NCBI GenBank assembly: GCA_024644405.1 | Contig: JAHELC010000011.1 | Span: 1 to 59,076, forward strand | Direction: 5' to 3' | DNA length: 59,076 bases | Source of the DNA: Nitrospinaceae bacterium | GTDB lineage: Bacteria; Nitrospinota; Nitrospinia; Nitrospinales; Nitrospinaceae | Notes under the pieces: generated by a model | What the model saw: the letters and a program-made list of their open reading frames with translations, nothing else | What the model was told of the DNA's origin: nothing | Databases searched by the model: none | In this document: positions 30,349 through 38,415 of the stretch, piece by piece | How positions within the stretch are numbered: position 1 is the stretch's first letter | Layout: every line of letters begins with the position of its first letter | Position numbers and translations under genes: made by a program

Positions 30349-31137
30349 TCAAAGGGTTTCGGGATTCAGTTCGGGATCCACTTCTGAGTTGATGTAATCC
30401 TTGAGGGCCTCTTCCTGGGTCTCACGGTCGGCGGTGCGGTAGACGCGAATGGTCTCGAATTGACTCCCCTGTTGCACGCGAATGAGGGACATGCGCATCA
30501 ACTCCAGGAGGGCCAGAAAAGTCACAATGACTTCCTGCTTGGACTCGTTACTGACAAACAGGGATTCAAAGGTGACGCTTTCATGCTCGTTCAGAGTATC
30601 CAACACCCGGTTGATGTGCTCCGAAACGGAAAGCGTGGTGATTTTTATTTCATAATCTTCCTTAAATGTCCTTTTACTCAGAACCTCTTTAAAAGCGCTG
30701 AACAAATCGAACACCGTGGCGTCGACGATGACTTCCTCTTCCCCCTCCTCGACCTGAATTTCGCTGCCCCGTGAAAACAGTTGTTGCCGGTCGTATTCCA
30801 GCTGACGCAGGTCCCCGGCGGCGTGTTTGTATCTCTGGTATTCCATTAGCCGGCGGGTCAACTCGGCCCTGGGATCGGTGCCATCTTCGCCGTCTTCGTC
30901 CTCGCCGTGGGAAGGCAGGAGCATTTTCGACTTGAGCCGGGTGAGTTCGGCGGCCATCACCAGGTATTCGCCGGCGACTTCCAGGTTCAGTTCCGTCATC
31001 AGTTCCAGATATTTTAAATACTGCCGGGAAATTTCCGCCACAGGGATGTCGTGAATTTCCATCTTCTGCTCCTTGATCAGGTGCAGAAGCAGATCGAGCG
31101 GCCCTTCGAAGATGTCGAGTTTGAGCTGATAGGTCAT
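30349..31137 (-). CDS. scpA: Segregation and condensation protein A
   Basis: A 262-residue kleisin. The N-terminal motif FEGPLDLLLHLIKEQKMEI and the following IPVAEISRQYL are the ScpA hallmark. A charged linker (SHGEDEDGEDG) precedes the LTRRLMEYQRYK helix, and the C-terminal winged-helix part binds SMC heads. With ScpB and SMC it forms the condensin that organises the chromosome. scpB is not adjacent within the window, which is less usual. It lies downstream of rsmE on the minus strand (78-bp gap). Confidence 0.94.
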   Translation of the reverse strand: MTYQLKLDIFEGPLDLLLHLIKEQKMEIHDIPVAEISRQYLKYLELMTELNLEVAGEYLVMAAELTRLKSKMLLPSHGEDEDGEDGTDPRAELTRRLMEYQRYKHAAGDLRQLEYDRQQLFSRGSEIQVEEGEEEVIVDATVFDLFSAFKEVLSKRTFKEDYEIKITTLSVSEHINRVLDTLNEHESVTFESLFVSNESKQEVIVTFLALLELMRMSLIRVQQGSQFETIRVYRTADRETQEEALKDYINSEVDPELNPETL

Positions 31138-31215
31138 AGGTGAGGTTCCAAACGGAGAGTTTCACAAACGATGCTTCGGTCAATGTACCACCAATTCCCC
31201 AACGCGCCAACCCTA

Positions 31216-31953
31216 TTATAAGTCGCCCCAGCGGTGCTGGAGGAGAGACAGGATGACCAGCGATGCGGAATCGGCTTTTAACAGGCGCGGACCCAGAGTT
31301 ACGGTTTGAAACCCTTCTTGCTTGAGAAATTCAATCTCCTCTGCCGCCCAGCCGCCTTCCGGTCCGGCCAGAAAAGCGATGGAAGAGACAGAGTCCGGTG
31401 TCACAACATCCTGCAAGCGGGTTTGTTGTTCTCCCTCCCAGAAAACCAGTTTCAAATCAGACTCGGACGATTGCCGGCAAAACTCCTCAATCGACAACAC
31501 CGTAGAATGGATTTCGGGCACCCGGGACCGCCCGCATTGCTTGGCGGCTTCTTCGGCGATGCGTTGCCAGCGTTGAGTGCGGTTCGGTTCCGACACCTTC
31601 GCCAGACGGGCCACACAACGTTGTGTTTTCAGCGGAACAATCTCGACCACACCCAGTTCGGTCGCCTTTCTGATTAGAAGATCAAACGCATTGCCCTTGA
31701 TCAGGGCCTGCCCCATCCGAATAGTTACGGGGGATTCGGTCTGCAGGGCAATTTTCGACAGGATTTCACCTTGAACATGATCCCGATCCACAACCCCCAA
31801 AACAATCTCGTACCGAATCCCCTGGTGGTCGATGACTTCAATCCGGTCACCCGGTTTCATTCGGAGAACCGTACGAATGTGGTTCACATCAGAACCCTTA
31901 ATCGTTACCGTATTTTCGGAAAACCCTTCGGGAGAGACAAAGAAGCGGTGCAT
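31216..31953 (-). CDS. rsmE: 16S rRNA (uracil-1498-N3)-methyltransferase
   Basis: A 245-residue SPOUT-family methyltransferase. The N-terminal PUA-like part starts HRFFVSPEGF and the HIRTVLRMKPGD segment follows. The C-terminal knot has ATELGVVEIVPLKTQR, LAGPEGGWAAEEI and LGPRLLKADSA. It methylates U1498 in helix 44 of 16S rRNA. No ribosome binding site is evident. It follows the HAD gene by 6 bp. Confidence 0.95.
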   Translation of the reverse strand: MHRFFVSPEGFSENTVTIKGSDVNHIRTVLRMKPGDRIEVIDHQGIRYEIVLGVVDRDHVQGEILSKIALQTESPVTIRMGQALIKGNAFDLLIRKATELGVVEIVPLKTQRCVARLAKVSEPNRTQRWQRIAEEAAKQCGRSRVPEIHSTVLSIEEFCRQSSESDLKLVFWEGEQQTRLQDVVTPDSVSSIAFLAGPEGGWAAEEIEFLKQEGFQTVTLGPRLLKADSASLVILSLLQHRWGDL

Positions 31954-31959
31954 GGCGGG

Positions 31960-32685
31960 TCAGGAGTTGGCAAAAAGCGTTAATAGTTCCGTCGCGGATT
32001 TGATTTCGTAATCGGGAGTCACGTCCGGGGGCAATTCTTTTCCATCTCGATTCAACCAGGCGGTGGGCATACCCACACTTTGAGCTCCGACGACATCCGC
32101 TTTCAAATTATCTCCGACAAATAATACTTCCGACGGTTCCAGCTTCAATCGCGCCAGGGCCAGCTGAAAAATGGAAGGATGCGGTTTTCGGTACGGGACT
32201 TCCGAGGAATAGACCGAAAACTCAAAGTAAGGGTCCAGCCCCAATAACGTTTGCTCATAATCTTTCATATAGCCGGGATTGGTCGTGTTGGAAATGATGC
32301 CCATGCGTATCCCGGCTTTCTGCAATGCGACGAGAGTTTTGATCATCTCTGGATAAACCTTGCGGTGGGAATAAATTTCATCGTAATAAATTTTCAACAA
32401 ATCCTCGAAACGGACTTTTCCATTCAAATGGATATTGTTTTGCATCAGGAGAAAATTGAGGACGTGATCAAATCGGGCCTCCCGGTGGGTGGGACGGGAA
32501 ATCTCGATCATTCCGAAGAACAGGCGGTGGTACGTGTCATACCATTGCTGAAAACCGGGAAGCGCGAACCCATTTGTTTCCAGATGATCATACACCCGCC
32601 GTAAAGCCGTCCGGTCTTCTTCATTGACCAGATCGACCAGGGTATAGGCCCAGTCAAACAACACCGCTTTATAGGGAAAATTCAT
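31960..32685 (-). CDS. HAD-superfamily hydrolase with DxA motif I
   Basis: A 241-residue HAD protein with a helical cap after motif I. The four motifs are: I, FDWAYTLVD (Asp11, Ala13, Thr15); II, ISNTT; III, the Lys in YRKPHP; IV, VGDNLKADVVGA. The second Asp of the usual DxD phosphatase motif is Ala, as in the DWAGT motif of phosphonoacetaldehyde hydrolase. It may therefore not be an ordinary phosphatase. No phosphonate genes are nearby. It lies just upstream of rsmE (6 bp) and is divergent from the dehydrogenase gene. Confidence 0.85.
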   Translation of the reverse strand: MNFPYKAVLFDWAYTLVDLVNEEDRTALRRVYDHLETNGFALPGFQQWYDTYHRLFFGMIEISRPTHREARFDHVLNFLLMQNNIHLNGKVRFEDLLKIYYDEIYSHRKVYPEMIKTLVALQKAGIRMGIISNTTNPGYMKDYEQTLLGLDPYFEFSVYSSEVPYRKPHPSIFQLALARLKLEPSEVLFVGDNLKADVVGAQSVGMPTAWLNRDGKELPPDVTPDYEIKSATELLTLFANS

Positions 32686-32833
32686 TGAGTCAAAACTTTG
32701 TTTTTATCCACAACATTTACATTGAACTCCTGATAAAAAACATTAATAAATGCCTTGATATTTAGCAACTAAATAATGACCTTGTCGGGAAGTCCTTTAC
32801 TCCCCCCCGGCTATACTTTAATCTGATAACCTT

Positions 32834-34018
32834 ATGAGCTTAATTTATGCCGTTTTAGGTGCCGGAAGACAGGGAGTCGCCGCCGCATACGATCTCGCAC
32901 GCTTGGGGGATGCGAAAGAAATCCGTTTGTTCGATCTCGACGCCGAAGCCGCGATGCAAGGTGCCGAGAAGGTCAACAAACTCCTCCAGACCCAAACCGT
33001 TCAGGGCAAGGCATTGAACGTCGAACACCCTTCCGTCCTCGTTCCCGCTCTTAAGGGTGTCCATTCCACGATCAGCGCCGTTCCCTACATGTTCAATCTA
33101 CAGATTACCGAAGCGGCGATTGAAGCGCGCTCCAATATTTGCGATTTGGGCGGACACACCGAAACCGTTCGCCAGCAATTGGCCTTGGGAGATAAGGCAA
33201 AAGCGGCGGGGATCACCATCACCCCGGATTGCGGCATGGGACCCGGTCTCAACATCAACATGGGGATCCGGGCCATGGATTATCTGGACGAGCCGGAGGA
33301 CGTGTATATCTGGGACGGAGGCTTGCCACAAAACCCGCAACAGCCCTGGAACTACGATCTCACTTTTAACTTCAATGGACTCATCAACGAATATTACGGC
33401 GACGCCTGGTTTATCCGCGGCGGACAACCGACCCCGGTTCCCTGCCTGACGGAAATCGAGACCCTAGACTTTCCTCAGCCTTTCGGGTTTCTGGAAGCGG
33501 CGGTGACCTCCGGCGGCCTTTCCACCGCGCCCTGGTCTTTCAAGGACAAACTCCGCCGACTGGAGAATAAAACCCTGCGCTATCCGGGCCACTGGGACCA
33601 GTTCAAAGCGTTCCAGAGCCTGGGACTGTTTGATCTGGAAAGAACAATCATCAATGGCAATTCTTTTGTACCCCGGGAATTGCTCAAGGCCATGCTGGCC
33701 CCCAGAATTACACCGGAACCCCCGGTCTATGATGTTTGCCTCATCCGCGCCCAGGCCACCGGCCGGCTCAACGGATCGCACTCCTCATGCACGCTCGACT
33801 TTTTGGAAACCTACGACATAAAAACCGGCTTCACCGCGATGGAACAAATCACCGGCTGGCACGCCTCGATCATCGCCATCATTGCCGCCCAAGACAAGCT
33901 TCCCAAGGGGGCCGTGCCGGTGGAATTGGCGCTGAGAGGAAAGATGTTTGATCAGGAAATCACCCGCCGCGGATGGGAATTGAAACGCGAAATCTTTACG
34001 AGCCCGGTTTCTCCATAG
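32834..34018 (+). CDS. Saccharopine dehydrogenase-family oxidoreductase
   Basis: A 394-residue NAD(P)-dependent enzyme. The N-terminal Rossmann motif is GAGRQG (residues 9-14) followed by FDLD. The STISAVPYMFN and CDLGGHTE segments and the DCGMGPGLN motif are typical of saccharopine dehydrogenase-like and lysine 6-dehydrogenase proteins. It could act in lysine or another amino acid's metabolism; the substrate is not settled by sequence. No clear ribosome binding site is present, and a TATACT box lies 18 bp before the ATG. Its 3' end overlaps convergent serB by 23 bp. Confidence 0.85.
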   Translation: MSLIYAVLGAGRQGVAAAYDLARLGDAKEIRLFDLDAEAAMQGAEKVNKLLQTQTVQGKALNVEHPSVLVPALKGVHSTISAVPYMFNLQITEAAIEARSNICDLGGHTETVRQQLALGDKAKAAGITITPDCGMGPGLNINMGIRAMDYLDEPEDVYIWDGGLPQNPQQPWNYDLTFNFNGLINEYYGDAWFIRGGQPTPVPCLTEIETLDFPQPFGFLEAAVTSGGLSTAPWSFKDKLRRLENKTLRYPGHWDQFKAFQSLGLFDLERTIINGNSFVPRELLKAMLAPRITPEPPVYDVCLIRAQATGRLNGSHSSCTLDFLETYDIKTGFTAMEQITGWHASIIAIIAAQDKLPKGAVPVELALRGKMFDQEITRRGWELKREIFTSPVSP

Positions 34019-35222
34019 CCTTACGTAATTCCTTAAGTTCATTACCTGAAATACCTAAAAAATAAAGAATTAATTCAAGATTGTAGACGCTGATCGAAGC
34101 CTGCGCGTGTTGCTGGACGATGGGTTTGGCGTTGAAGGCGATGCCCAGTCCGGCCTTGGCCAGCATGTGGATGTCGTTGGCGCCATCCCCTACCGCCACC
34201 ACCTGCTGCAGGGAAAACCTTTCACGTGCGGCCAGGGCGTCCAGGATCTTTGCTTTGGACTCCCCGTCAATGATTTCACCTTCCACCTCACCAGTGACTT
34301 TGCCCTCCTGAATCTGCAACTGGTTGGCAAAACCGTAATCCAACTTGTACTTTTCTTTCAGTTTCGTGATAAAGAACTGGAACCCGCCACTGACAATGGC
34401 GATCTTGTAGTTCAGGTGTTGTAGAATGCGCACCAGCTCGGCCGCGCCCGGAGTGAGCGGCAGGTAGTCGTAAATCTGCTCCAGCTGGGAAACGGTGAGT
34501 CCCTTCAACAGCGCCACCCGTTGCTTGAGGGCGGTGGTGAAATCGATTTCCCCCTGCATGGCCTTTTCGGTAATCCCTGCCAACTGCTCCCCCACTCCCG
34601 CCAGCTTGCCCAACTCATCGATCACTTCGCATTGCAGGAAGGTCATATCGGCGTCCAACACGATCAACCGTTTGTTGCGGCGGAACAGGGTGTCCTCCTG
34701 CACGGCAATATCGATATCAAAATTCTCTTTGAATTGCAGTAAGGCGGTCAGAATATCAACATTGGTCATTACCTGCTTGGCGCCAATGACGATTTCGATC
34801 ACATGGTGGTCGGCATAATCCAACTGCTCGATGCGGATGATGTTGATATCCAGGTCGGCGAGGGTGCGGGTGAGTTCCTGCAGGAGGATGGGACCGAGTT
34901 TTTGTCCCAGGACGGTGACCACCAGGCGGTGCTTGTAAGGCGCTTCGGGACGATGCTCGGAATCCCAGGGATAAGCAACGACTTTCATGCCGGTTTGCGT
35001 CCCATAGGCATTCAGGGATTTACGGAGGTCCGCCAAGGCCTGCGGTTGTTTGCTCTCCAGCAAAATGGACAGGTTCAACATGCCATTAAAAACAAACTGC
35101 TTGATGTCGACCACCAGGCATTCGTGACGCACAATCGCTTCCAGCGCTTCGGCAAGGATGCCGGGCCGATCAGAACCGGAAATATGAATATGGATTTGTT
35201 CGGTGGATTGAGGAGAGCCCAT
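33996..35222 (-). CDS. serB: Phosphoserine phosphatase with N-terminal ACT domains
   Basis: A 408-residue SerB. Residues 1-180 hold two ACT-like regulatory domains (IHISGSDRPGILAEAL; VVTVLGQKLGPILLQELTR). The HAD catalytic part has DADMTFLQCEVIDELG, the VSGGFQFF motif and VGDGANDIHML. It makes serine from phosphoserine and is probably regulated by an amino acid through the ACT domains. Its ribosome binding site (GGGAGGA) is about 12 nt from the ATG and lies in a palindromic repeat that could hide it. It ends inside the convergent dehydrogenase gene. Confidence 0.94.
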   Translation of the reverse strand: MGSPQSTEQIHIHISGSDRPGILAEALEAIVRHECLVVDIKQFVFNGMLNLSILLESKQPQALADLRKSLNAYGTQTGMKVVAYPWDSEHRPEAPYKHRLVVTVLGQKLGPILLQELTRTLADLDINIIRIEQLDYADHHVIEIVIGAKQVMTNVDILTALLQFKENFDIDIAVQEDTLFRRNKRLIVLDADMTFLQCEVIDELGKLAGVGEQLAGITEKAMQGEIDFTTALKQRVALLKGLTVSQLEQIYDYLPLTPGAAELVRILQHLNYKIAIVSGGFQFFITKLKEKYKLDYGFANQLQIQEGKVTGEVEGEIIDGESKAKILDALAARERFSLQQVVAVGDGANDIHMLAKAGLGIAFNAKPIVQQHAQASISVYNLELILYFLGISGNELKELRKAMEKPGS

Positions 35223-35234
35223 GAATCAGAAGTT

Positions 35235-35252
35235 CCTCCCTACCAAGGAGGG
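35235..35252. repeat. Palindromic repeat A, overlapping the serB ribosome binding site
   Basis: CCTCC and GGAGG around a short loop (core 35235-35251). On the serB transcript the second arm is the Shine-Dalgarno sequence, so the hairpin may hide it. It resembles repeat B in its CCTCC/GGAGG core. Confidence 0.5.
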
Positions 35253-35289
35253 CTAAGCATCAGTAATAAGTATGGTCGTTTAATTATTT

Positions 35290-35310
35290 CCCCTCCTTAC
35301 GAAGGAGGGG
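35290..35310. repeat. Palindromic repeat B
   Basis: CCCCTCCTT and AAGGAGGGG around ACG, a perfect 9-bp stem, followed by an ACAGGGGAGGT tail. This looks like one of the short intergenic palindromes (REP-like) dispersed in many genomes. Confidence 0.65.
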
Positions 35311-35374
35311 ATACAGGGGAGGTTATGATACCCTTTTCCTTGTTTTTAAGTTAATTAGTTATCTCGTCAAAAGC

Positions 35375-35408
35375 TACCCCACCCAGCCCTTTTTAAAAAG
35401 AGGGGGCT
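35375..35408. repeat. Palindromic repeat C, at the 3' end of the LRR gene
   Basis: TACCCCACCCAG followed by CCCTTTTT and AAAAAGAGGG (imperfect stem). It directly adjoins the stop codon of the LRR gene and could fold just after it on the transcript. It is related in style to repeats A and B. Confidence 0.5.
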
Positions 35409-35882
35409 TTATGCGTCCCGCGCGGAGCGGAGCTGGGGATTGTAGCGCCAGCCTTCGCGTTTTTTGCAGGTCCAGCCCTCGTTGACCTGAAACGTGGTGA
35501 GCCCATCCAGCATTTGCGACTCGAACAAGGCGATAACTCCCGGACCTTCTATGGGATTGCCTTTCAGGTGCAGGCGTTTCAGTTTGGGCAGGCACTTCGA
35601 CAGAGCCAGCTTCTGCAGCCCGGCATCAGTGATGCAGTTCTTATTGAGGTTTAAATATTGGACATTTTCCAAGTGGACGCATTTTGCCAACTCCCCGAGT
35701 CCGGCATCGCCCAGTTGGTTGTCATCCAGATCCAGCCAGCTGACTTCTTTCATGCGCGGAGCCTGCCAGAGCAGCCGGGCTTCTTCCGCCGTCAGGCCGA
35801 GACCGCTCAACATGGCCTGATTGCCCCGCAACCTGCCCTCGAAAATCGATTCAACGTCCTTAAATTGTGTTCTCTGCGCCAT
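35409..35882 (-). CDS. Leucine-rich repeat protein
   Basis: A 157-residue cytoplasmic protein with no signal peptide. At least three ribonuclease-inhibitor-type LRR units are visible: VSWLDLDDNQLGDAGL, VQYLNLNKNCITDAGL and LKRLHLKGNPIEGPGV, each with the LxLxxNxIxDxG pattern. LRRs bind proteins; the partner is unknown. The ATG at 35882 is used; a TTG 21 bp upstream is an alternative. It is followed by the palindromic repeat cluster and serB. Confidence 0.82.
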   Translation of the reverse strand: MAQRTQFKDVESIFEGRLRGNQAMLSGLGLTAEEARLLWQAPRMKEVSWLDLDDNQLGDAGLGELAKCVHLENVQYLNLNKNCITDAGLQKLALSKCLPKLKRLHLKGNPIEGPGVIALFESQMLDGLTTFQVNEGWTCKKREGWRYNPQLRSARDA

Positions 35883-36408
35883 TTTCAGTTTTCTTAAACT
35901 CAAATGAGTGCTGCAAAACGGTGGATTGTATCAATTATCATTGAACTTTTGGCAGAATATTTTTTTACAAGGTCAGCTCTTTGTTCCCACCAACACTTTA
36001 CTATTACGAATTCACTATCACTCTTTCTTAAAGTAATTTGGACATCTAAAATGAATAAAGAGGAGCCTGGAAGATATCAAAGGCATCTGGTCCGATACCT
36101 GACTTTGAGTCCTCTTTGAGTGTCAGCTCAATAGATTTCCGCTTATGGGCACAATCAGGGATTCTAATTGAATCAAGAGAGGGATGATCATCGGGACAAT
36201 TTGTACGTCTTTTATACGGGACATTAACCAAACAGAGCCCTTAAACCCAGTTAAAAATAGATAAAATCAGCAAAATCAATGGTAAATTATACCCCATTTG
36301 GGGTATATATTATTGATACCCTTACATCTACACTAACCATTGTAAATAAGTACATTCTTGTATGCGGGCAGGGTATAACATTTACATTTCCAGGGTTAAA
36401 TGTAGTCC
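35883..36408. other. 526-bp AT-rich intergenic region without a supported gene
   Basis: No frame here has a ribosome binding site or recognisable product. It contains nested inverted repeats at 36057-36117 (AAAGAGGA with TCCTCTTT, TCAAAG with CTTTGA, GGT with ACC), a perfect 8-bp inverted repeat at 36288-36307, and a 7-bp inverted repeat at 36378-36403 next to the pilin start. It probably holds the pilin promoter and control sites, but no promoter stands out clearly. Confidence 0.6.
36288..36307. promoter_or_regulatory. Perfect 8-bp inverted repeat upstream of the pilin gene
   Basis: TATACCCC (36288-36295), ATTT, GGGGTATA (36300-36307). It lies about 100 bp before the pilin ATG. It is symmetrical and AT-flanked like a regulator-binding site; no T-run follows, so a terminator is unlikely. 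Confidence 0.4.
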
Positions 36409-37062
36409 ATGAAAGCAGAAAATAAAAATTCAGAACGCCGGTACACAATCACCAATCAAGAGGGTTTTACCCTTATGGAGTTGGTCATTGCCGCAGCCGT
36501 TGTCGGGATAGTGGCGGCTGTGGCTGTGCCTCAGTACTCTGCGTATAAAGAACGGGCCTATGATACGACGGCCCAGGCCGACCTGCGCACTGCATTTCAA
36601 GCCTGCCAGGAGTTTTGGACCTTTAACAGCAGCAACAGTCCCTGTTTGTTAAACGCAGCTTCCAATACTGCATCCCATAGCGAATTCAGGTCTGCTCCGA
36701 CCGATTCCATAGAAATTAAGATTGACAGTGACGTCAACAATACCGAATATGATTTTATCGCCACCGCCCGCCATCCCTCGTCCTCCAATTCATTCGTGAT
36801 TGATCACCGGGGAATCGTAAGCAAGCTCAAGGGATGCAGTGCAGTAGCACATAATGACCCCAATGACCTTGGACATAACGCCAAGGGAGGCTGCGGCACC
36901 GCCCCCACTGACTCTACCCCTGAAACCAGCCTTGACTCTACCCCTGAAACCAGCCTTGACTCTACCCCTGAAACCAGCCCTGTCTCTAAAGGGAAATCCA
37001 AGGCTGGTTCCAAGTTTAAGGCTTCCAATTTAAAGGCCAAACTTTTGAGTTTCTTTAATTAA
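36409..37062 (+). CDS. Type IV pilin-like protein with repetitive C-terminal tail
   Basis: A 217-residue prepilin. The class III signal is QEG|FTLMELVIAAAVVGIVAAVAVP, with Gly19, Phe20 and the conserved Glu at +5. The globular part has a YDTTAQADLRTAFQAC helix, two Cys that may bridge (QAC...SPC) and beta-strands ending in YDFIATARH and VIDHRGIVSK. After a second Cys pair (KGCS; GGCG) comes a Ser/Thr/Pro tail with three tandem DSTPETS units and a basic end (SKGKSKAGSKFKASNLKAK). It would be a type IV pilus or pseudopilus subunit processed by PilD. No ribosome binding site is seen. It stands alone and is convergent with rarA. Confidence 0.88.
   Translation: MKAENKNSERRYTITNQEGFTLMELVIAAAVVGIVAAVAVPQYSAYKERAYDTTAQADLRTAFQACQEFWTFNSSNSPCLLNAASNTASHSEFRSAPTDSIEIKIDSDVNNTEYDFIATARHPSSSNSFVIDHRGIVSKLKGCSAVAHNDPNDLGHNAKGGCGTAPTDSTPETSLDSTPETSLDSTPETSPVSKGKSKAGSKFKASNLKAKLLSFFN
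36910..36981 (+). repeat. Three tandem 24-bp repeats in the pilin gene
   Basis: The unit begins GACTCTACCCCTGAAACC and is 24 bp long, present three times (36910-36933, 36934-36957, 36958-36981), nearly identical (one base differs in the last copy). It codes for DSTPETSL and stays in frame, so copy-number change would alter tail length. Confidence 0.95.
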
Positions 37063-37100
37063 CTCTTGGATATCCGGCACAAGTCTACTGTCTGTATCAA

Positions 37101-38375
37101 CTATTTGCCGTCCCGGGGCAGATATTTTTTACCCTTCAATTCTTCGGGAAGGTAGTCCTGCTCCACCCTCCCGCCGGGGTAATTGTGGGGATATTTGTAG
37201 TCGGCGCCGTAGCCGTATTTTTTGGCGTCCTTATAATGCGCATCCCTGAGGTGGTTGGGAACGGGAAACGACTGGCCTTTTTTCTCGACGTCGCTCAGAG
37301 CAGAGTCGATAGCCTTGATGGCGGTATTGTCTTTCGGCGCCCGCGCGACATAGATAACCGCCTGCGCCAGCGGGATTCTCGCTTCGGGCAGGCCAATACG
37401 CTCGACCACATCGAAGGCCGCATTGGCGAGTACCAGCGCCATGGGATCGGCCAGCCCCACATCCTCCGCCGCCGTGACCACCAGGCGTCGCGCGATGAAC
37501 CGGGGGTCCTCGCCGCCGGCGATCATTTTGGCCAGCCAGTAAATTGCCGCGTCGGCATCCGATCCCCGCATACTTTTCTGAAAGGCGGAGGCGTGATCGT
37601 AATGCTCGGTGCCATCCTTGTCATACAGCACGGCGGTGCGCTGGATGATGCCTTCAATCACCGACCGCCCCACTGGCGGGGGATTCTCCAATTCCTTTGA
37701 GTACATCGCCGCCGCTTCCAGCACGTTCAACGCCCGGCGCGCGTCGCCATTGGCATGGCTGATGATCAAATCCACCGCCGTCTCGTCGAAAGCAATCGGG
37801 ATATCCCCCAGACCGCGAATCTTGTCCTTCAAAGCCCGTTCAATAATATGACGGATCTGATCGGCGGTGAGGTATCCCAGACGGAACACCTGGCAGCGGG
37901 AACGCAATGCGGGGATGACTTCGAACGACGGGTTTTCGGTGGTGGAGCCGATGAGACGGATGGTTCCGTTCTCGACATAAGGCAATACCGCGTCCTGCTG
38001 GGATTTGTTGAAACGGTGGATTTCGTCGATGAACAAAACCGTGCGGCGTTGGGATTGCGTCCAGTTGCTTTTGGCGCGTTCGATGATTTTGCGGAGGTCG
38101 GCAACACCGGCATTGACCGCGCTGATTTCATGGAATTCGCTTTGGGTGACGCGGGCCACGATGCGGGCGATGGTGGTTTTGCCGGCTCCGGGCGGCCCCC
38201 ATAAAATAAAGGACAGCCCGGCATCCTTTTCAATCAACCGCCGGAGCGGGCTTTTGTCTCCAATGAGGTGTTCATGGCCGAGCAGGTCTTCCCAGGATTC
38301 AGGCCGCATGCGGTCGGCCAGCGGAGGCGGCGGTCCATCGGTTGATTTTTCATAGTCCGGGAATAACTCCATCAT
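37101..38375 (-). CDS. rarA: Replication-associated recombination protein A
   Basis: A 424-residue AAA+ ATPase of the RarA/MgsA/WRNIP1 family. Motifs: LADRMRPESWEDLLGHEHL, Walker A GPPGAGKT, Walker B FIDEIHRF, sensor 1 GSTTENPSFE, and the C-terminal DPRFIARRLVVTAAEDVGLAD block with the PVPNHLRDAHYKDAKKYGYG end. It acts at stalled replication forks. It lies 40 bp after the ABC-2-type membrane protein gene on the same strand. Confidence 0.97.
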   Translation of the reverse strand: MMELFPDYEKSTDGPPPPLADRMRPESWEDLLGHEHLIGDKSPLRRLIEKDAGLSFILWGPPGAGKTTIARIVARVTQSEFHEISAVNAGVADLRKIIERAKSNWTQSQRRTVLFIDEIHRFNKSQQDAVLPYVENGTIRLIGSTTENPSFEVIPALRSRCQVFRLGYLTADQIRHIIERALKDKIRGLGDIPIAFDETAVDLIISHANGDARRALNVLEAAAMYSKELENPPPVGRSVIEGIIQRTAVLYDKDGTEHYDHASAFQKSMRGSDADAAIYWLAKMIAGGEDPRFIARRLVVTAAEDVGLADPMALVLANAAFDVVERIGLPEARIPLAQAVIYVARAPKDNTAIKAIDSALSDVEKKGQSFPVPNHLRDAHYKDAKKYGYGADYKYPHNYPGGRVEQDYLPEELKGKKYLPRDGK

Positions 38376-38415
38376 CTCTTTTTTATATCAAAGAATGGCG
38401 AAATTCCCAAGAATT

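Noticed and set aside
35374-35595. 73-aa minus-strand frame
   Set aside because: Its end is repeat C translated in another frame, and most of it is a shadow of the LRR gene.
35904-36119. 71-aa plus-strand frame in the long intergenic region
   Set aside because: No ribosome binding site, no recognisable domain, odd composition, and it covers the nested inverted repeats at 36057-36117.
36046-36231. 61-aa minus-strand frame before the pilin gene
   Set aside because: No ribosome binding site and no family resemblance; lies over the inverted-repeat cluster.
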